From [Scytonema hofmanni] UTEX 2349 (GTDB taxonomy: Bacteria; Cyanobacteriota; Cyanobacteriia; Cyanobacteriales; Nostocaceae), in the NCBI RefSeq assembly GCF_000582685.1, contig NZ_KK073769.1, positions 1,004,891-1,068,890 on the forward strand: a stretch of 64,000 bases of DNA, written 5' to 3'. Position numbers and translations under genes: made by a program. The number at the start of each line of letters is the position of its first letter. Positions within the stretch are counted from its first letter, which is position 1. The notes beneath the pieces were generated by a model. The model was not told the origin of the DNA. It did no database searches and worked only from the letters and a program-made list of their open reading frames with translations. This document shows positions 16,899 to 25,594 of this stretch, one piece after another.

Positions 16899-17948
16899 CT
16901 AAAAAAACCAACCGTAAGAATGCAAACCTTTACCCAAAAGATTCACACCCAGATAGCAAATCCAAACAATAACAAAGCCAATAGCAGCTAAAATTGCTGG
17001 ACGACGCCCTTGCCAACCACGAGTAATTCTAGAGTGAAGATATGCCGCAAACACTAACCAAGTAATTAGTGCCCAAGTTTCTTTCGGGTCCCAACTCCAA
17101 TAAGTACCCCAAGCTTCATTTGCCCAAACTCCACCAGCAATAATGCCAATTGTAAGCAGGGGAAATCCTAAGCCAATGATGCGATAACTAATATTATCTA
17201 AGGTTTCGGCAAGGCTGAGGCGCTGGGGTGTAAGAGTTTCTTGGGAATTTTGGATTGGTGTTGCAAGTACTGTATCCAAAACTGCTGTTTTGCCGTTGCC
17301 GTTGTTATTAATTTCAAAACGAGCAAAGCTATTATTTTCCGCAGCGGGTGTTGATTGTTCAGAAACTAGTTCACCAGCTTTACGCAAGCGGTAGCCGTTG
17401 CTGCGATAACCACCAGCACCGACAGAACTACCTTGTAGTTGAATATTTTGACCGCTAGTCACGAAAAGAAAGGCGATCGCTAGCAGCGAACCTACCATCA
17501 AAGCCGAATAACTAAACATCATCACACTAACGTGCATCATCAACCAATTAGACTTCAGTGCAGGCACTAAAGGTTCTGACAATCGCATTCCTGATGGCAG
17601 TGTCAGGGTGGCAAAAGCGCTGATACACATCGCCACAGGTGCTGTAAAAACCCCCACCAAGCGGCTGCGGCTAGTGTTTTCCGCAATTAAATGGACGGTG
17701 GTAATTCCCCAAGTTAAGAAAAATAACGATTCATAAAGATTACTTAGAGGAAAATAACCCGCTTCGATCCATCGCGCTCCTAGTAGCGTGGCTATACACA
17801 AATTAGCGATCGCCATACCAGATGTCCCCAAAGCGGCAGTTGCGGACAAATTCGGAAAAGCTGCCCCAACCCAATAAACCAGCATCGTGAGAAATAAAAC
17901 GGCAAAGGAAGCATTGTCCAGCCAGTTCTGGAGTACAACCAGATTCAT
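16899..17948 (-). CDS. ccsA: Cytochrome c biogenesis protein CcsA/Ycf5 (system II haem handling)
   Basis: A 349-aa polytopic membrane protein of the Ycf5/CcsA family (often annotated CcsB in bacteria). The WWD haem-binding signature is WGTYWSWDPKETWALITW (about 279-296), with flanking conserved His in HLIAENTS, MMHVSVMMFSYS and LHSYGW. It works with Ccs1/Ycf44 to move haem across the thylakoid membrane and attach it to c-type cytochromes (cyt f, c6, c550). A hydrophilic loop at about 170-250 (NGNGKTAVLDTVL) is poorly conserved. Downstream lies a terminator. About 220 bp of purine/pyrimidine repeat separates it from the upstream DUF3352 gene. Confidence 0.92.
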   Translation of the reverse strand: MNLVVLQNWLDNASFAVLFLTMLVYWVGAAFPNLSATAALGTSGMAIANLCIATLLGARWIEAGYFPLSNLYESLFFLTWGITTVHLIAENTSRSRLVGVFTAPVAMCISAFATLTLPSGMRLSEPLVPALKSNWLMMHVSVMMFSYSALMVGSLLAIAFLFVTSGQNIQLQGSSVGAGGYRSNGYRLRKAGELVSEQSTPAAENNSFARFEINNNGNGKTAVLDTVLATPIQNSQETLTPQRLSLAETLDNISYRIIGLGFPLLTIGIIAGGVWANEAWGTYWSWDPKETWALITWLVFAAYLHSRITRGWQGRRPAILAAIGFVIVWICYLGVNLLGKGLHSYGWFF

Positions 17949-18019
17949 ACAGTGTTCTCCCCAGTGGATTTAAATAAAAAATGGATTCTGACTTTATTGA
18001 TCGTATCTGTTTCTGGGGA

Positions 18020-18167
18020 ATATGGGGACGAGGAGAGAAGGGGACAAGGGGACAGGGAGATAAGGGGAGGGGGGGAGGGGGAGAGTGGGAGAAAGAATAA
18101 TTCTTCTTTTTGTCTCCCTTGTCCCCTTGTCTCCCTTGTCCCCTTGTCCCCTGTCCCCCCTCTCCCC
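18020..18167. repeat. Opposed purine/pyrimidine repeat arrays
   Basis: GGGGACAAGGGGACA-type repeats (about 18020-18095) are followed by the complementary TCCCTTGTCCCCTTGTC array (about 18112-18167). Together they make a long imperfect inverted repeat between ccsA and the DUF3352 gene. The array stops exactly at the DUF3352 stop codon (18168-18170). Confidence 0.88.
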
Positions 18168-19910
18168 TTACGGAGTGAGTGTAGTTGTTGGAGTCGGAAG
18201 AGGTGCTGACTTATCACCTTTTTTTAACTCGATAAAAATGTCGTAGCGGTTACTACGACTGTCACTGACGGCAGATGTTATGCCAATTGAGCGCGTTGCT
18301 TCGAGTACAATTTCTTGATTGGAGAACAACGTTGGTAAAGGAAAATTTTTCACGGTGCGTTCCACATCCAAGAAAAATTGACCGTTTGTCGGATTAGGAT
18401 CTGAAGGAACTGTTTTTTGGAATGGGAAACTACTAGCTAATGTGTTGTTTGGTTTAGGAACAATTTTATTGGTGACAGGAGCACCCATAATTAAGTAAGC
18501 GACATCATTATCTAACCAGCCGTGGGTAGCAGTTAAGGTTCCATAAGGTCCAATCCAGTTGACAGCGGGTTTATCTGCTATGGTCGTAGGTTGAATCTGG
18601 AATTGATATTGATTTCTCATAACGTCATCCAGACGTTTGATTGATGCTTCGGCATAAGTGCGATCGCTTGTTTGTACCATGAATACAAATGCCGCACGAA
18701 AGTCTTCTTTATAACGTTCTTTCGCAATTGATGGCATTATCGAAATTGAAAACTCACCACCCATCCACCTTAATAAATCACGATCTAAATCAAGTTCATT
18801 ATTGCTGAGTGATTTTACTCCACTTCTAATTGTTTCTGGCGGTATAGGCGAAAGTGGATTAGAGTGAGATGTTAAAACGTAATCTGCCCACAACCGTTTG
18901 AGATTACCCCCAGAAAGCATCATTAAGGTTTCTGCTGGTAAGCGCTTTTGCATATTCCCAGCGTTGTTTTCTACCGCTAGGGTACGTTGACTATTCGGAT
19001 TTAGCCAAGAAACGCCTTTTAAGCGTATTCCTTCTGACTCTAAAGTAATTGTCCCCGCTAAACCTTGGTTATTCTGAAGTTGAGCCAAAACTTGAGCGGG
19101 TAAAGGACGATTTGGAGAGGCGGCTGCTATTTTAGCAGCTATTGGCACATTTACATAAAACTGGGCGAAGGGTTGGTAATTAGCGATTTTCGGGAAATTA
19201 TCTGCAAATCCACCTGTTGTAGCAAGTGTTGTTTGATTTTTATAAGCATCAATCGCTCTTTCTGTGGCTTTAGGATTATCGGTGATAACTAAGAAACGCT
19301 GATCTAGTACTGTAGCCGAAAAGTTTTCTCCTATTTGCCCTTCAGTTTCTTTGATGGCAATTCCTTGATAGCTGCGATCAACTAATTTGCCACCTTTGAG
19401 CATTTTGGGTTGTGCCAAGATGGTTTTAGCACTTTGTGGGTTTTTTATTGGCAAAACCATCACCATCGACTGCTCTTTAGTCGCAACTTCATTAGAAGCT
19501 ATGGATTTAGGTGCAACTTTTTTCATGTCTGGGGCAAGAATGGCAATTGTAACTTCATTGCCTACCCAAGGACTGATATCTTTTTGGAAATTGTAGCCGT
19601 TATTAGTGAGAAAGCGATCGCGCAACTCCACTAAATACTTATCTAGCTCTCCTTGGGTTTCTTTTGTGCCAAAAGAGCGCAATTTCTGCCATTGACTGGC
19701 ATCGGTGGTTAAAGAAACCGCAAATAAGGCATCTTGTGGGATAATATTTGCACCCACTGGCAAATCTCTGGAAAATAATTTTCCCTGAGTTAAAAACCAG
19801 AATGCTGCACTCCCCACACCAATCAACAACCCGGCAGATGAAAGCGTCAGCACTAAAGACGGTTTCTTTTTTTTCTGCGTTGATAAGATAGATATAATAG
19901 GTAGTGCCAT
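18168..19910 (-). CDS. DUF3352 domain protein
   Basis: A 580-aa protein conserved in cyanobacteria as DUF3352. It has a short cytoplasmic N-terminus and one membrane helix (LVLTLSSAGLLIGVGSAAFW, about 20-39), then a large presumably periplasmic or lumenal region. Family-type segments are PQDALFAVSLTTDASQWQKL, WVGNEVTIAILAPD and WMGGEFSISIMPS. No enzymatic motif is visible and its function is unknown. The last codons run straight into a GGGGAGAGG repeat at the TAA. An internal glycine-poor beta-rich composition fits an exported scaffold or sensor fold, but that is inference. Confidence 0.8.
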   Translation of the reverse strand: MALPIISILSTQKKKKPSLVLTLSSAGLLIGVGSAAFWFLTQGKLFSRDLPVGANIIPQDALFAVSLTTDASQWQKLRSFGTKETQGELDKYLVELRDRFLTNNGYNFQKDISPWVGNEVTIAILAPDMKKVAPKSIASNEVATKEQSMVMVLPIKNPQSAKTILAQPKMLKGGKLVDRSYQGIAIKETEGQIGENFSATVLDQRFLVITDNPKATERAIDAYKNQTTLATTGGFADNFPKIANYQPFAQFYVNVPIAAKIAAASPNRPLPAQVLAQLQNNQGLAGTITLESEGIRLKGVSWLNPNSQRTLAVENNAGNMQKRLPAETLMMLSGGNLKRLWADYVLTSHSNPLSPIPPETIRSGVKSLSNNELDLDRDLLRWMGGEFSISIMPSIAKERYKEDFRAAFVFMVQTSDRTYAEASIKRLDDVMRNQYQFQIQPTTIADKPAVNWIGPYGTLTATHGWLDNDVAYLIMGAPVTNKIVPKPNNTLASSFPFQKTVPSDPNPTNGQFFLDVERTVKNFPLPTLFSNQEIVLEATRSIGITSAVSDSRSNRYDIFIELKKGDKSAPLPTPTTTLTP

Positions 19911-20138
19911 TGAAACCTAACACCTCATAATTGCGAACTCATTATTTGCTTGATTAGTACATTAAACTAAAAAGTCTACCCTTCTTCAGGACACTGAATT
20001 AGATTAGTTTCTTTTTACTGAGAGTTATTAATACTTTGGTAATTGACATAAAGCATTGTTTTCTCAAATTACTACTGTTTCATTAGTGCTGCTTTTGTAG
20101 CGAGTTAGCCTTTTTTACAGTATGCACTTAATTAGAGA

Positions 20139-20393
20139 CCACGGTTGCGCTTTTTGCCCTATAGATACCCGCAGCGTAAAACCAGCTTTCATCCCTCCAA
20201 CAGGTAGATTCTCGTAGGTTGGACGGTGAGAGTCATTATAAAGTGTCCGGGCGAGAAATTCGTCGCCTCAAGCGCTAAGAATATATACTTAACTTGACCA
20301 AGCTGCAAGTGTTTAGCTGCTTCATGCCCTATTTTGATAGAGACTAACGCGAAAAGCTGTCAAGCGATGGTGTATGCGCGACCTTCGTTGTGG
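20139..20393 (+). ncRNA. Possible structured non-coding RNA
   Basis: No ORF fits this stretch, but the ends pair over 250 nt. CCAC (20139-20142) pairs with GTGG (20390-20393), and GGTTGCGC (20143-20150) pairs with GCGCGACC (20376-20383), separated by a 6-nt bulge. Inside are further stems, for example GGCGA with TCGCC around 20250-20270 and GATTCTC with GAGAGTC near 20209-20237. A short hairpin (GGCAG/CTGCC) follows at 20398-20415. The strand is a guess. The length and closed rod shape could fit a 6S-like RNA, but no family-specific motif was recognised. Confidence 0.35.
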
Positions 20394-20496
20394 CTGACGG
20401 CAGTTTTAACTGCCTTCAATATTTAACCTTGCCTATAGTTCAAAGGTCAACAATTCAATATTTTTTGACCTTTGACTATTGACTACTAACTAAAAA

Positions 20497-20579
20497 TGCG
20501 GATGGCGAGACTCGAACTCGCAAGGGCAGTGCCCACACGCACCTCAAGCGTGCGCGTATACCAATTCCGCCACATCCGC
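20497..20579 (-). tRNA. tRNA-Leu(GAG)
   Basis: The minus strand folds as an 83-nt class II tRNA. The acceptor stem GCGGATG pairs with CATCCGC plus discriminator A. The anticodon stem CACGC/GCGTG encloses the loop TTGAGGT, giving anticodon GAG. There is a long variable arm (TGGGCACTGCCC) and a T-arm with GAGTTCGAGTCTC. The CCA end is not encoded. Confidence 0.95.
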
Positions 20580-20844
20580 ATAACTTCTCTGAAGATAGAA
20601 TATAGCATAAAAAAACAAATATAGTAAAGTAAGAGCTAATTTCCGCTCAAATTTAATTTATTTAAGTGTACGAATTCAGAAATTTTCCGAATGCGGATAT
20701 CAGACTGACAGAAATTTAGCAGTTGCACAAGAGATATTAAATGGTGTGCGGGGAGAACTACTCCCAAAAAAAGCTTCCACTTCAGAAGTGGAACCGCACA
20801 AAAAGCGCTCTTACTGCCTGGACTCGGCAAACTGACATAGATTA

Positions 20845-20928
20845 ATAACATTTGTGTTGCTAGTCTAGTTAAGACCTGTAGAGGTAGGCAGCCAGATCCT
20901 TCAAAGCAACGCTCACAACGGAATGAGG
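20845..20928 (+). ncRNA. ffs: Probable small bacterial SRP RNA (4.5S-like)
   Basis: A single long hairpin has the SRP domain IV signature. The 5' strand GTTAAGACCT and 3' strand AGGTAGGCAGCCAG match the conserved GUCAGG-UCC / GGAAGCAGCC core around a 4-nt loop GTAG. Below it TCT pairs with AGA and TTGCT (20857-20861) with AGCAA (20905-20909), then TGTG with CACA and CATT with AATG close the stem. The tetraloop is GUAG instead of the usual GGAA or GNRA. Ends are approximate. It lies upstream of accC and downstream of tRNA-Leu on the opposite strand. Confidence 0.6.
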
Positions 20929-21029
20929 CTTGGGAATCTCCTGTGATAATTTGCAATAACACGAAAGCGTTGTTTCAAGTTGGATAGGAGAGAATGTCAA
21001 TCTACTGGTACTGATATCGAAGCTAGAAG

Positions 21030-22376
21030 ATGAAGTTTGATAAAATATTAATTGCCAATCGGGGAGAAATTGCGCTTCGCATTCTCCGTGCCTGTGAGGA
21101 AATGGGGATTGCTACTGTTGCAGTTCACTCTACAGTTGATCGTAATGCTCTCCACGTCCAACTTGCCGACGAAGCGGTTTGCATTGGCGAACCTGCCAGC
21201 GGTAAAAGTTATTTGAATATTCCCAATATTATTGCTGCGGCACTGACGCGCAATGCGACTGCGATTCATCCGGGTTATGGCTTTTTGTCAGAAAATGCTA
21301 GGTTTGCAGAAATTTGTGCAGATCATCATATTGCATTTATTGGTCCATCTCCCGAAGCGATTCGCTTAATGGGGGATAAATCAACGGCAAAAGAAACCAT
21401 GCAAAAAGCCGGGGTTCCGACTGTACCGGGAAGTGATGGGTTGGTAGAGTCTGAGGAAGAAGGATTAGCTGTAGCCAAAGATATCGGCTATCCAGTCATG
21501 GTCAAAGCCACCGCAGGTGGTGGTGGACGCGGTATGCGTTTGGTAAAAGATCAAAGCGAATTTGTCAAGCTTTTCAAAGCAGCCCAAGGTGAAGCCGGAG
21601 CCGCTTTTGGTAACTCTGGCGTTTATATAGAAAAATTTATCGAACGTCCGCGCCACATTGAATTTCAAATTTTGGCGGATAATTACGGTAATGTCATCCA
21701 TCTAGGCGAACGGGATTGCTCAATTCAGCGTCGCAATCAAAAGCTACTAGAAGAAGCTCCCAGCCCTGGTCTAGACCCAGATTTGCGAGAAAAAATGGGA
21801 CAAGCTGCCGTCAAAGCTGCCCAGTTTATCAACTTCACTGGAGCAGGTACAATCGAGTTTCTCTTGGATAAATCCGGTAAATTCTACTTTATGGAAATGA
21901 ACACCCGGATTCAAGTTGAACATCCAGTTACGGAGATGATTACCGGCATAGATTTGGTTTGCGAACAAATTCGCATTGCTCAAGGGGAAAGACTCAAAAT
22001 TAATCAAGAGCAAGTAGTCTTGCGGGGTCATGCGATCGAATGTCGCATCAACGCTGAAGATCCCGACCATGATTTTCGCCCAGCCCCCGGACGTATCAGC
22101 GGCTATCTTCCCCCAGGAGGTCCCGGTGTTCGCATTGATTCCCACGTTTACACCGATTACCAAATTCCTCCCTACTACGATTCGCTCATCGGCAAATTAA
22201 TTGTTTGGGGACCAGATCGCCAAACAGCTATTAACCGCATGAAACGCGCACTACGCGAATGTGCAATTACCGGATTACCTACAACTATCAGCTTTCATCA
22301 AAAAATTATGGAAAATCCCCAGTTTTTGGCAGGTAATGTTTACACCAGTTTTGTGCAGGAGATGAATAATAGTTAA
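21030..22376 (+). CDS. accC: Acetyl-CoA carboxylase, biotin carboxylase subunit
   Basis: A 448-aa biotin carboxylase with full family length. The N-terminal domain opens KILIANRGEIALRILRACEE and contains HPGYGFLSENARFAE. The ATP-grasp Gly-rich loop is AGGGGRGMR (about 162-170). Metal and biotin-site motifs are FMEMNTRIQVEHPVTEMITG and HAIECRINAEDP. It carboxylates biotin on AccB (BCCP) in the first step of fatty acid synthesis. It stands alone here, as usual in cyanobacteria. 6 bp after the stop begins a GGGCATTG-type array whose complement follows, giving a likely terminator hairpin against the convergent YggT gene. Confidence 0.96.
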   Translation: MKFDKILIANRGEIALRILRACEEMGIATVAVHSTVDRNALHVQLADEAVCIGEPASGKSYLNIPNIIAAALTRNATAIHPGYGFLSENARFAEICADHHIAFIGPSPEAIRLMGDKSTAKETMQKAGVPTVPGSDGLVESEEEGLAVAKDIGYPVMVKATAGGGGRGMRLVKDQSEFVKLFKAAQGEAGAAFGNSGVYIEKFIERPRHIEFQILADNYGNVIHLGERDCSIQRRNQKLLEEAPSPGLDPDLREKMGQAAVKAAQFINFTGAGTIEFLLDKSGKFYFMEMNTRIQVEHPVTEMITGIDLVCEQIRIAQGERLKINQEQVVLRGHAIECRINAEDPDHDFRPAPGRISGYLPPGGPGVRIDSHVYTDYQIPPYYDSLIGKLIVWGPDRQTAINRMKRALRECAITGLPTTISFHQKIMENPQFLAGNVYTSFVQEMNNS

Positions 22377-22379
22377 AAA

Positions 22380-22475
22380 ATGGGCATAGGGCAATGGGCA
22401 TTGGGCATTGGGCTTTTCCCTTTTGCCTTTCCCCTTTACCCCTCTTTAAAATCCCTATGCCCTATGCCCTATTTT
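22380..22475. repeat. Inverted short tandem repeats between accC and yggT
   Basis: GGGCATAGGGCAATGGGCATT units (22382-22412) are followed by CCCTATGCCCTATGCCCTA (22452-22470). The two arrays are complementary, so the spacer between these convergent genes can fold as one hairpin. Confidence 0.85.
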
Positions 22476-22766
22476 CTATACACGAGACATCATGGTCAGC
22501 AACCCTTGCTGACCTAAAAGAATTTCTCTTAGCAAACTGAGAATTCCGACCCAGATGATCGGGGTAATGTCTACTCCGCCGATAGGTTGTACAATATGAC
22601 GCAATGGCACTAAGAACGGTTCGGTGGGCCAAGCAATCAGATTAAAGGGCAAACGATTTAAATCTACTTGGGGATACCAGGTGAGAATTATCCGGAAAAT
22701 AAACAACAATATCATCAGTCCCAGTAGTAGACTGAAAATTAAATCAGTAAGGTTAACGCCAGTCAT
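22476..22766 (-). CDS. YggT family (Ycf19-like) membrane protein
   Basis: A 96-aa protein with two hydrophobic segments (LIFSLLLGLMILLFIFRIIL and VDITPIIWVGILSLLREILL) and the family loop YPQVDLNRLPFNLIAWPTEP followed by LRHIVQPIGGVD. YggT/Ycf19 proteins in cyanobacteria and plastids have been linked to membrane organisation and cytochrome b6 assembly (CCB3 is a homologue). It is convergent with accC. Confidence 0.9.
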   Translation of the reverse strand: MTGVNLTDLIFSLLLGLMILLFIFRIILTWYPQVDLNRLPFNLIAWPTEPFLVPLRHIVQPIGGVDITPIIWVGILSLLREILLGQQGLLTMMSRV

Positions 22767-23139
22767 TGGTTTAAGCTACTCTCCGTGCAGATAGAAAAAA
22801 TTTTAAGCTTTGTAAAGCAGTGTTTATAATTTTATTTCAATAATTATAAAGTATTTATACTCACTTATTCTGAGTTTGTAATCTAAAGCCCTTATGGATA
22901 CTCAGTTGATTGTGTACTGTTAGCGCTCCCTTGTTTATAATATTTTATCTGAATGCGATCGCGCTATAACCACAAGCTTTGACTAGCCTGCGTGGTTAGA
23001 TAACCGAACATCGAAGCGCAGTTGATTTAATTGTTTGTTAACTTGGTCACTAAGTTGAGGAGTTAATGCTTGGAAGCTTTTCAAGGAACTGATACAACAT
23101 TAGAATTATGATGAAGAGTGTAAATTAATTTTGAAATCT
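22767..23139. promoter_or_regulatory. Spacer between yggT and psbX
   Basis: This 373-bp AT-rich region must contain the divergent promoters of the YggT gene and psbX. A short minus-strand frame at 22986-23090 (KSFQALTPQLSDQVNKQLNQ) ends with a stop but has no start codon other than TTG, and could be a gene fragment. No other feature is visible. Confidence 0.4.
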
Positions 23140-23256
23140 ATGACGCCTTCTTTAGCAAATTTCCTTTGGAGTCTTCTGTTGGGTGGAATAATTGTCGTTG
23201 TTCCGACGACTGTTGGTCTGATTTTTATTAGCCAAAAAGATAAAATCCAGCGTTAA
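23140..23256 (+). CDS. psbX: Photosystem II protein PsbX
   Basis: A 38-aa ORF found by direct reading: it starts MTPSLANFLWSLLLGGIIVV and ends IFISQKDKIQR. This is the PsbX signature: one membrane helix followed by the conserved SQKDKIQR tail. PsbX is a single-span subunit of photosystem II near the QB site and cyt b559. Too short for routine ORF calling. It lies upstream of ycf66 on the same strand, a common cyanobacterial neighbourhood. Confidence 0.95.
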   Translation: MTPSLANFLWSLLLGGIIVVVPTTVGLIFISQKDKIQR

Positions 23257-23269
23257 GAACAATTGCAGG

Positions 23270-23420
23270 AGTAGAGACTTGGTTTGATCGCGTCTCTACT
23301 CTCACTAAATACTTGGTTGCAACTCGAACAGCGAGTCTGAAATGGTAGTCAAAGGTATACTTAGCTAGCAGACAGATATTCTAAATGTAGAGACGTGACC
23401 TGATCGCGTCTCTAGATTAA
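23270..23420. repeat. Two copies of a GTAGAGAC...GTCTCTA hairpin repeat
   Basis: GTAGAGACTTGGTTTGATCG followed by CGTCTCTAC (23270-23299), and GTAGAGACGTGACCTGATCG followed by CGTCTCTA (about 23386-23413), are copies of one interspersed palindrome. Relatives occur at about 34944-34973 and 60457-60486. The first copy may serve as the psbX terminator. Confidence 0.75.
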
Positions 23421-23559
23421 TATTTTGTCTCTCATTAGAGTAGTGATTTTAATCGCTAACATAGATGTCATATTAGGAAAATAGCAGTCAGGAACCCTAG
23501 CTATCAGGGCATAGGGCTTGAAAGAGAAATCTAACAAGCCATTCTGACCCGCCTAAGTC

Positions 23560-23895
23560 TTAACTGACTACGTTTTTTGAGTCACGACACCTTGGGATAC
23601 GTTCGCGTAAGCGTGTCGCAAGACAAGCCAGTCCCCTGCCCTGTCGCTTGTGATTAAACAGTTCTAAGGTCAATGGAACAGTGTTGCACTTTCCTACAAG
23701 CTCTTAAAACATTGGCAAGGCTAACATCACCCCGAAAGGGAGGGACGCAAGTCCAAACATTATGCGTACAGGGTTGTGAGATTTGAAATGGTAATTGTCA
23801 AGCGCGAAAGTGCAATACAACGGCACACCTAATCAAACAACTCCAAGGCGGTAATGGTGTAAATATAAAGCCGTCCTACAAAGACGGGGTTTCAG
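23560..23895 (+). other. Structured non-coding stretch before ycf66, possible IS200/IS605-type remnant
   Basis: No ORF is supported. The sequence contains CACCCCGAAAGGGAGGGACG and, near the end, AAGCCGTCCTACAAAGACGG, a stem-loop (CCGTC/GACGG) like those at right ends of IS200/IS605-type elements. It then runs into the AAGGAG ribosome binding site of ycf66. It may be a transposon-end or guide-RNA-like remnant, or a long ycf66 leader. Identification is tentative. Confidence 0.3.
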
Positions 23896-23911
23896 ACCGC
23901 AAGGAGTTTCG

Positions 23912-24853
23912 ATGATAAATTTTGGGCTGAACTCAGCCAGTTTCCTGGCTCAGGTAAATGTGGGAGCAACTCCAGCCACTTTCCTAGGAATTTTCCTGGC
24001 TGTGGCTGGGGCAGCTCTGTATTTTCTCCGCTCTGTGCGTCCAGAACTGTCAAGAGACCAAGATATCTTTTTTGCAGCGGTGGGCTTACTGTGCGGCTTT
24101 ATTCTTATCTTTCAAGGATGGCGTCTAGACCCGATTTTGCAATTTGGTCAGCTACTTCTGGTTGGGACAACTGTGTTTTTCGCAGTTGAAAGTATTCGTT
24201 TGCGGGGTATTGCGACTGAGCAAGCCAAGCGGAATACGAAAATTGTGGATGATGGTCGAGATGTCAGCGAAAACTATTCTTATAATCGGCGCTATAAGGC
24301 TGAGGTGGATGCAGAGCTAGAACCACTACCTTATGATGACTATGAATCAGAACGTCCGCGTGCTCGGATTCGAGGTAGTAGGGACGATCGCTCTAGAAGC
24401 GATGATTATTACACTGATGAAGCACCACGTCGTTCAGAACGTCGTAATACTCGCGAAAGACCAGAAACCACAGACAAACCACGTCGTCCTAGTTCGCGGC
24501 GCCCTGTGAATCCTAACCCAGAAAGAACTGATGATGAATGGGGTTCTTCTTCTCGGCAACAAGTGGATGATTGGGACAATTCTGAGGAGGGGAGAAAACC
24601 TGCGCGTCGTGGTGGTAATGGTAATTCTCGCCCAGAAACTCGCACTGAAGATGAGACTCCCAGAGCAAGAAGAAGACGAACTTCCGGAGGAGTTTCTTCT
24701 GAGGGAGACGCTAGGCGAATGCGATCGCCTAATGACTCTCCTGTGCGTAGAGAACGCGAAGATGATGCAACGCCGACTGAATACGTAGATTACAAACCTC
24801 TTGAACAGCCAGATGAAGAGTCGGATAATTCGACTAAATTTGATGATATTTAA
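23912..24853 (+). CDS. ycf66: Ycf66 family protein
   Basis: A 313-aa protein. The first about 105 residues are the conserved Ycf66 domain with three or so hydrophobic segments (TPATFLGIFLAVAGAALYFL, FFAAVGLLCGFILIFQGWRL, LLLVGTTVFFAVESIRLRG). The rest (about 110-313) is a highly charged, Arg/Glu/Asp/Ser-rich disordered tail of variable length, as in other cyanobacteria. Function is unknown; the gene is retained in some plastid genomes. Start: AAGGAG lies 6 nt before the ATG. Its proximity to psbX hints at a thylakoid role, which is inference. Confidence 0.9.
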   Translation: MINFGLNSASFLAQVNVGATPATFLGIFLAVAGAALYFLRSVRPELSRDQDIFFAAVGLLCGFILIFQGWRLDPILQFGQLLLVGTTVFFAVESIRLRGIATEQAKRNTKIVDDGRDVSENYSYNRRYKAEVDAELEPLPYDDYESERPRARIRGSRDDRSRSDDYYTDEAPRRSERRNTRERPETTDKPRRPSSRRPVNPNPERTDDEWGSSSRQQVDDWDNSEEGRKPARRGGNGNSRPETRTEDETPRARRRRTSGGVSSEGDARRMRSPNDSPVRREREDDATPTEYVDYKPLEQPDEESDNSTKFDDI

Positions 24854-24900
24854 TAAAGCTTAGGTGAATGTCGCAAAAATTGCGATGAAAAACATTTGAG

Positions 24901-25452
24901 GTGACAAAATTTACACCTAAAAATTGGCTCCAAAGACCGTTTTATTGGAGTTTTATCTTTAGCTTCACAAGCTTACTTGTATCCTGTGATTCCGGCGTTA
25001 TCCCGTTTGCTTCCAATTCTCTCAACAGTCGCTACACTGAAGAGCAACCAAGTTTGAGTGGAAATGGTCGCTTTTTAGCGTTTGTCTCAAATCGCAATAG
25101 TATTCATCAGTTATTGGTGTATGACTTACAACAGCAACAGTTTATTCCGACACCCCGTTTAAACCGAGCGGATACAATTGCCGAAAGTCCAAGTCTGAGC
25201 TACACAGGGCGTTATATTGCTTACATTACTAGCGACCAAGGTAGACCAGTTGTGGCACTTTACGATCGCGCTACGCAACAATCGCAAATCCTCACCCCAA
25301 TTTATCGCGGCTGGATCAGAAATCCTCATATCAGCCCAGACGGACGTTATGTTGTATTTGAAACTGCCAGTCGTGGTCAGTGGGATATTGAAGTACTAGA
25401 CAGGGGACCAAATATTGAGTTAGATATTCCTAATGGTGCAATTGTGCCTTGA
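24901..25452 (+). CDS. TolB-like (PD40 repeat) lipoprotein, first copy
   Basis: A 183-aa protein starting at GTG. The N-terminal signal sequence ends in a lipobox-like LLVSC (about residue 29), so a lipoprotein is likely. The rest contains three WD40-like PD40 repeats: EEQPSLSGNGRFLAFVSNRN, AESPSLSYTGRYIAYITSD and RNPHISPDGRYVVFETASRG. TolB-type propeller repeats bind partner proteins; the short length gives only half a propeller. The next gene is a paralogue with the same layout. A GGGGCATTGGG repeat begins on the base after the TGA stop. Confidence 0.82.
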   Translation: MTKFTPKNWLQRPFYWSFIFSFTSLLVSCDSGVIPFASNSLNSRYTEEQPSLSGNGRFLAFVSNRNSIHQLLVYDLQQQQFIPTPRLNRADTIAESPSLSYTGRYIAYITSDQGRPVVALYDRATQQSQILTPIYRGWIRNPHISPDGRYVVFETASRGQWDIEVLDRGPNIELDIPNGAIVP

Positions 25453-25580
25453 GGGGCATTGGGCATAGGGCATAGGGCATGGGGCATGGGGCAGAAAAAG
25501 ATTTGGATTTCCAGTGTTTAATTCCTAATTTCCAATGCCCATTGCCCATTGCCCATTGCCCATTGCCCATTGCCCAATGA
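25453..25580. repeat. Inverted short tandem repeats between two TolB-like genes
   Basis: GGGCATA/GGGGCAT units start on the base after the upstream stop and run to about 25492. The complementary CCCATTG units (six or so) lie at 25538-25577. The two arrays can pair across a 45-bp loop, giving a terminator-like structure between the genes. Confidence 0.88.
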
Positions 25581-25594
25581 CTCTTGATTAATAT

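Noticed and set aside
16723..16911. 62-codon minus-strand ORF after ccsA
   Set aside because: It spans the ccsA terminator and palindromic interspersed repeats; no protein family features.
20636..20962. 108-codon minus-strand ORF
   Set aside because: It covers the SRP-like RNA on the other strand, has no recognisable domain, and its composition is not protein-like.
23560..23895. Complete IS200/IS605 element next to ycf66
   Set aside because: Only a terminal-type hairpin and structured sequence are visible; no transposase or TnpB reading frame was found.
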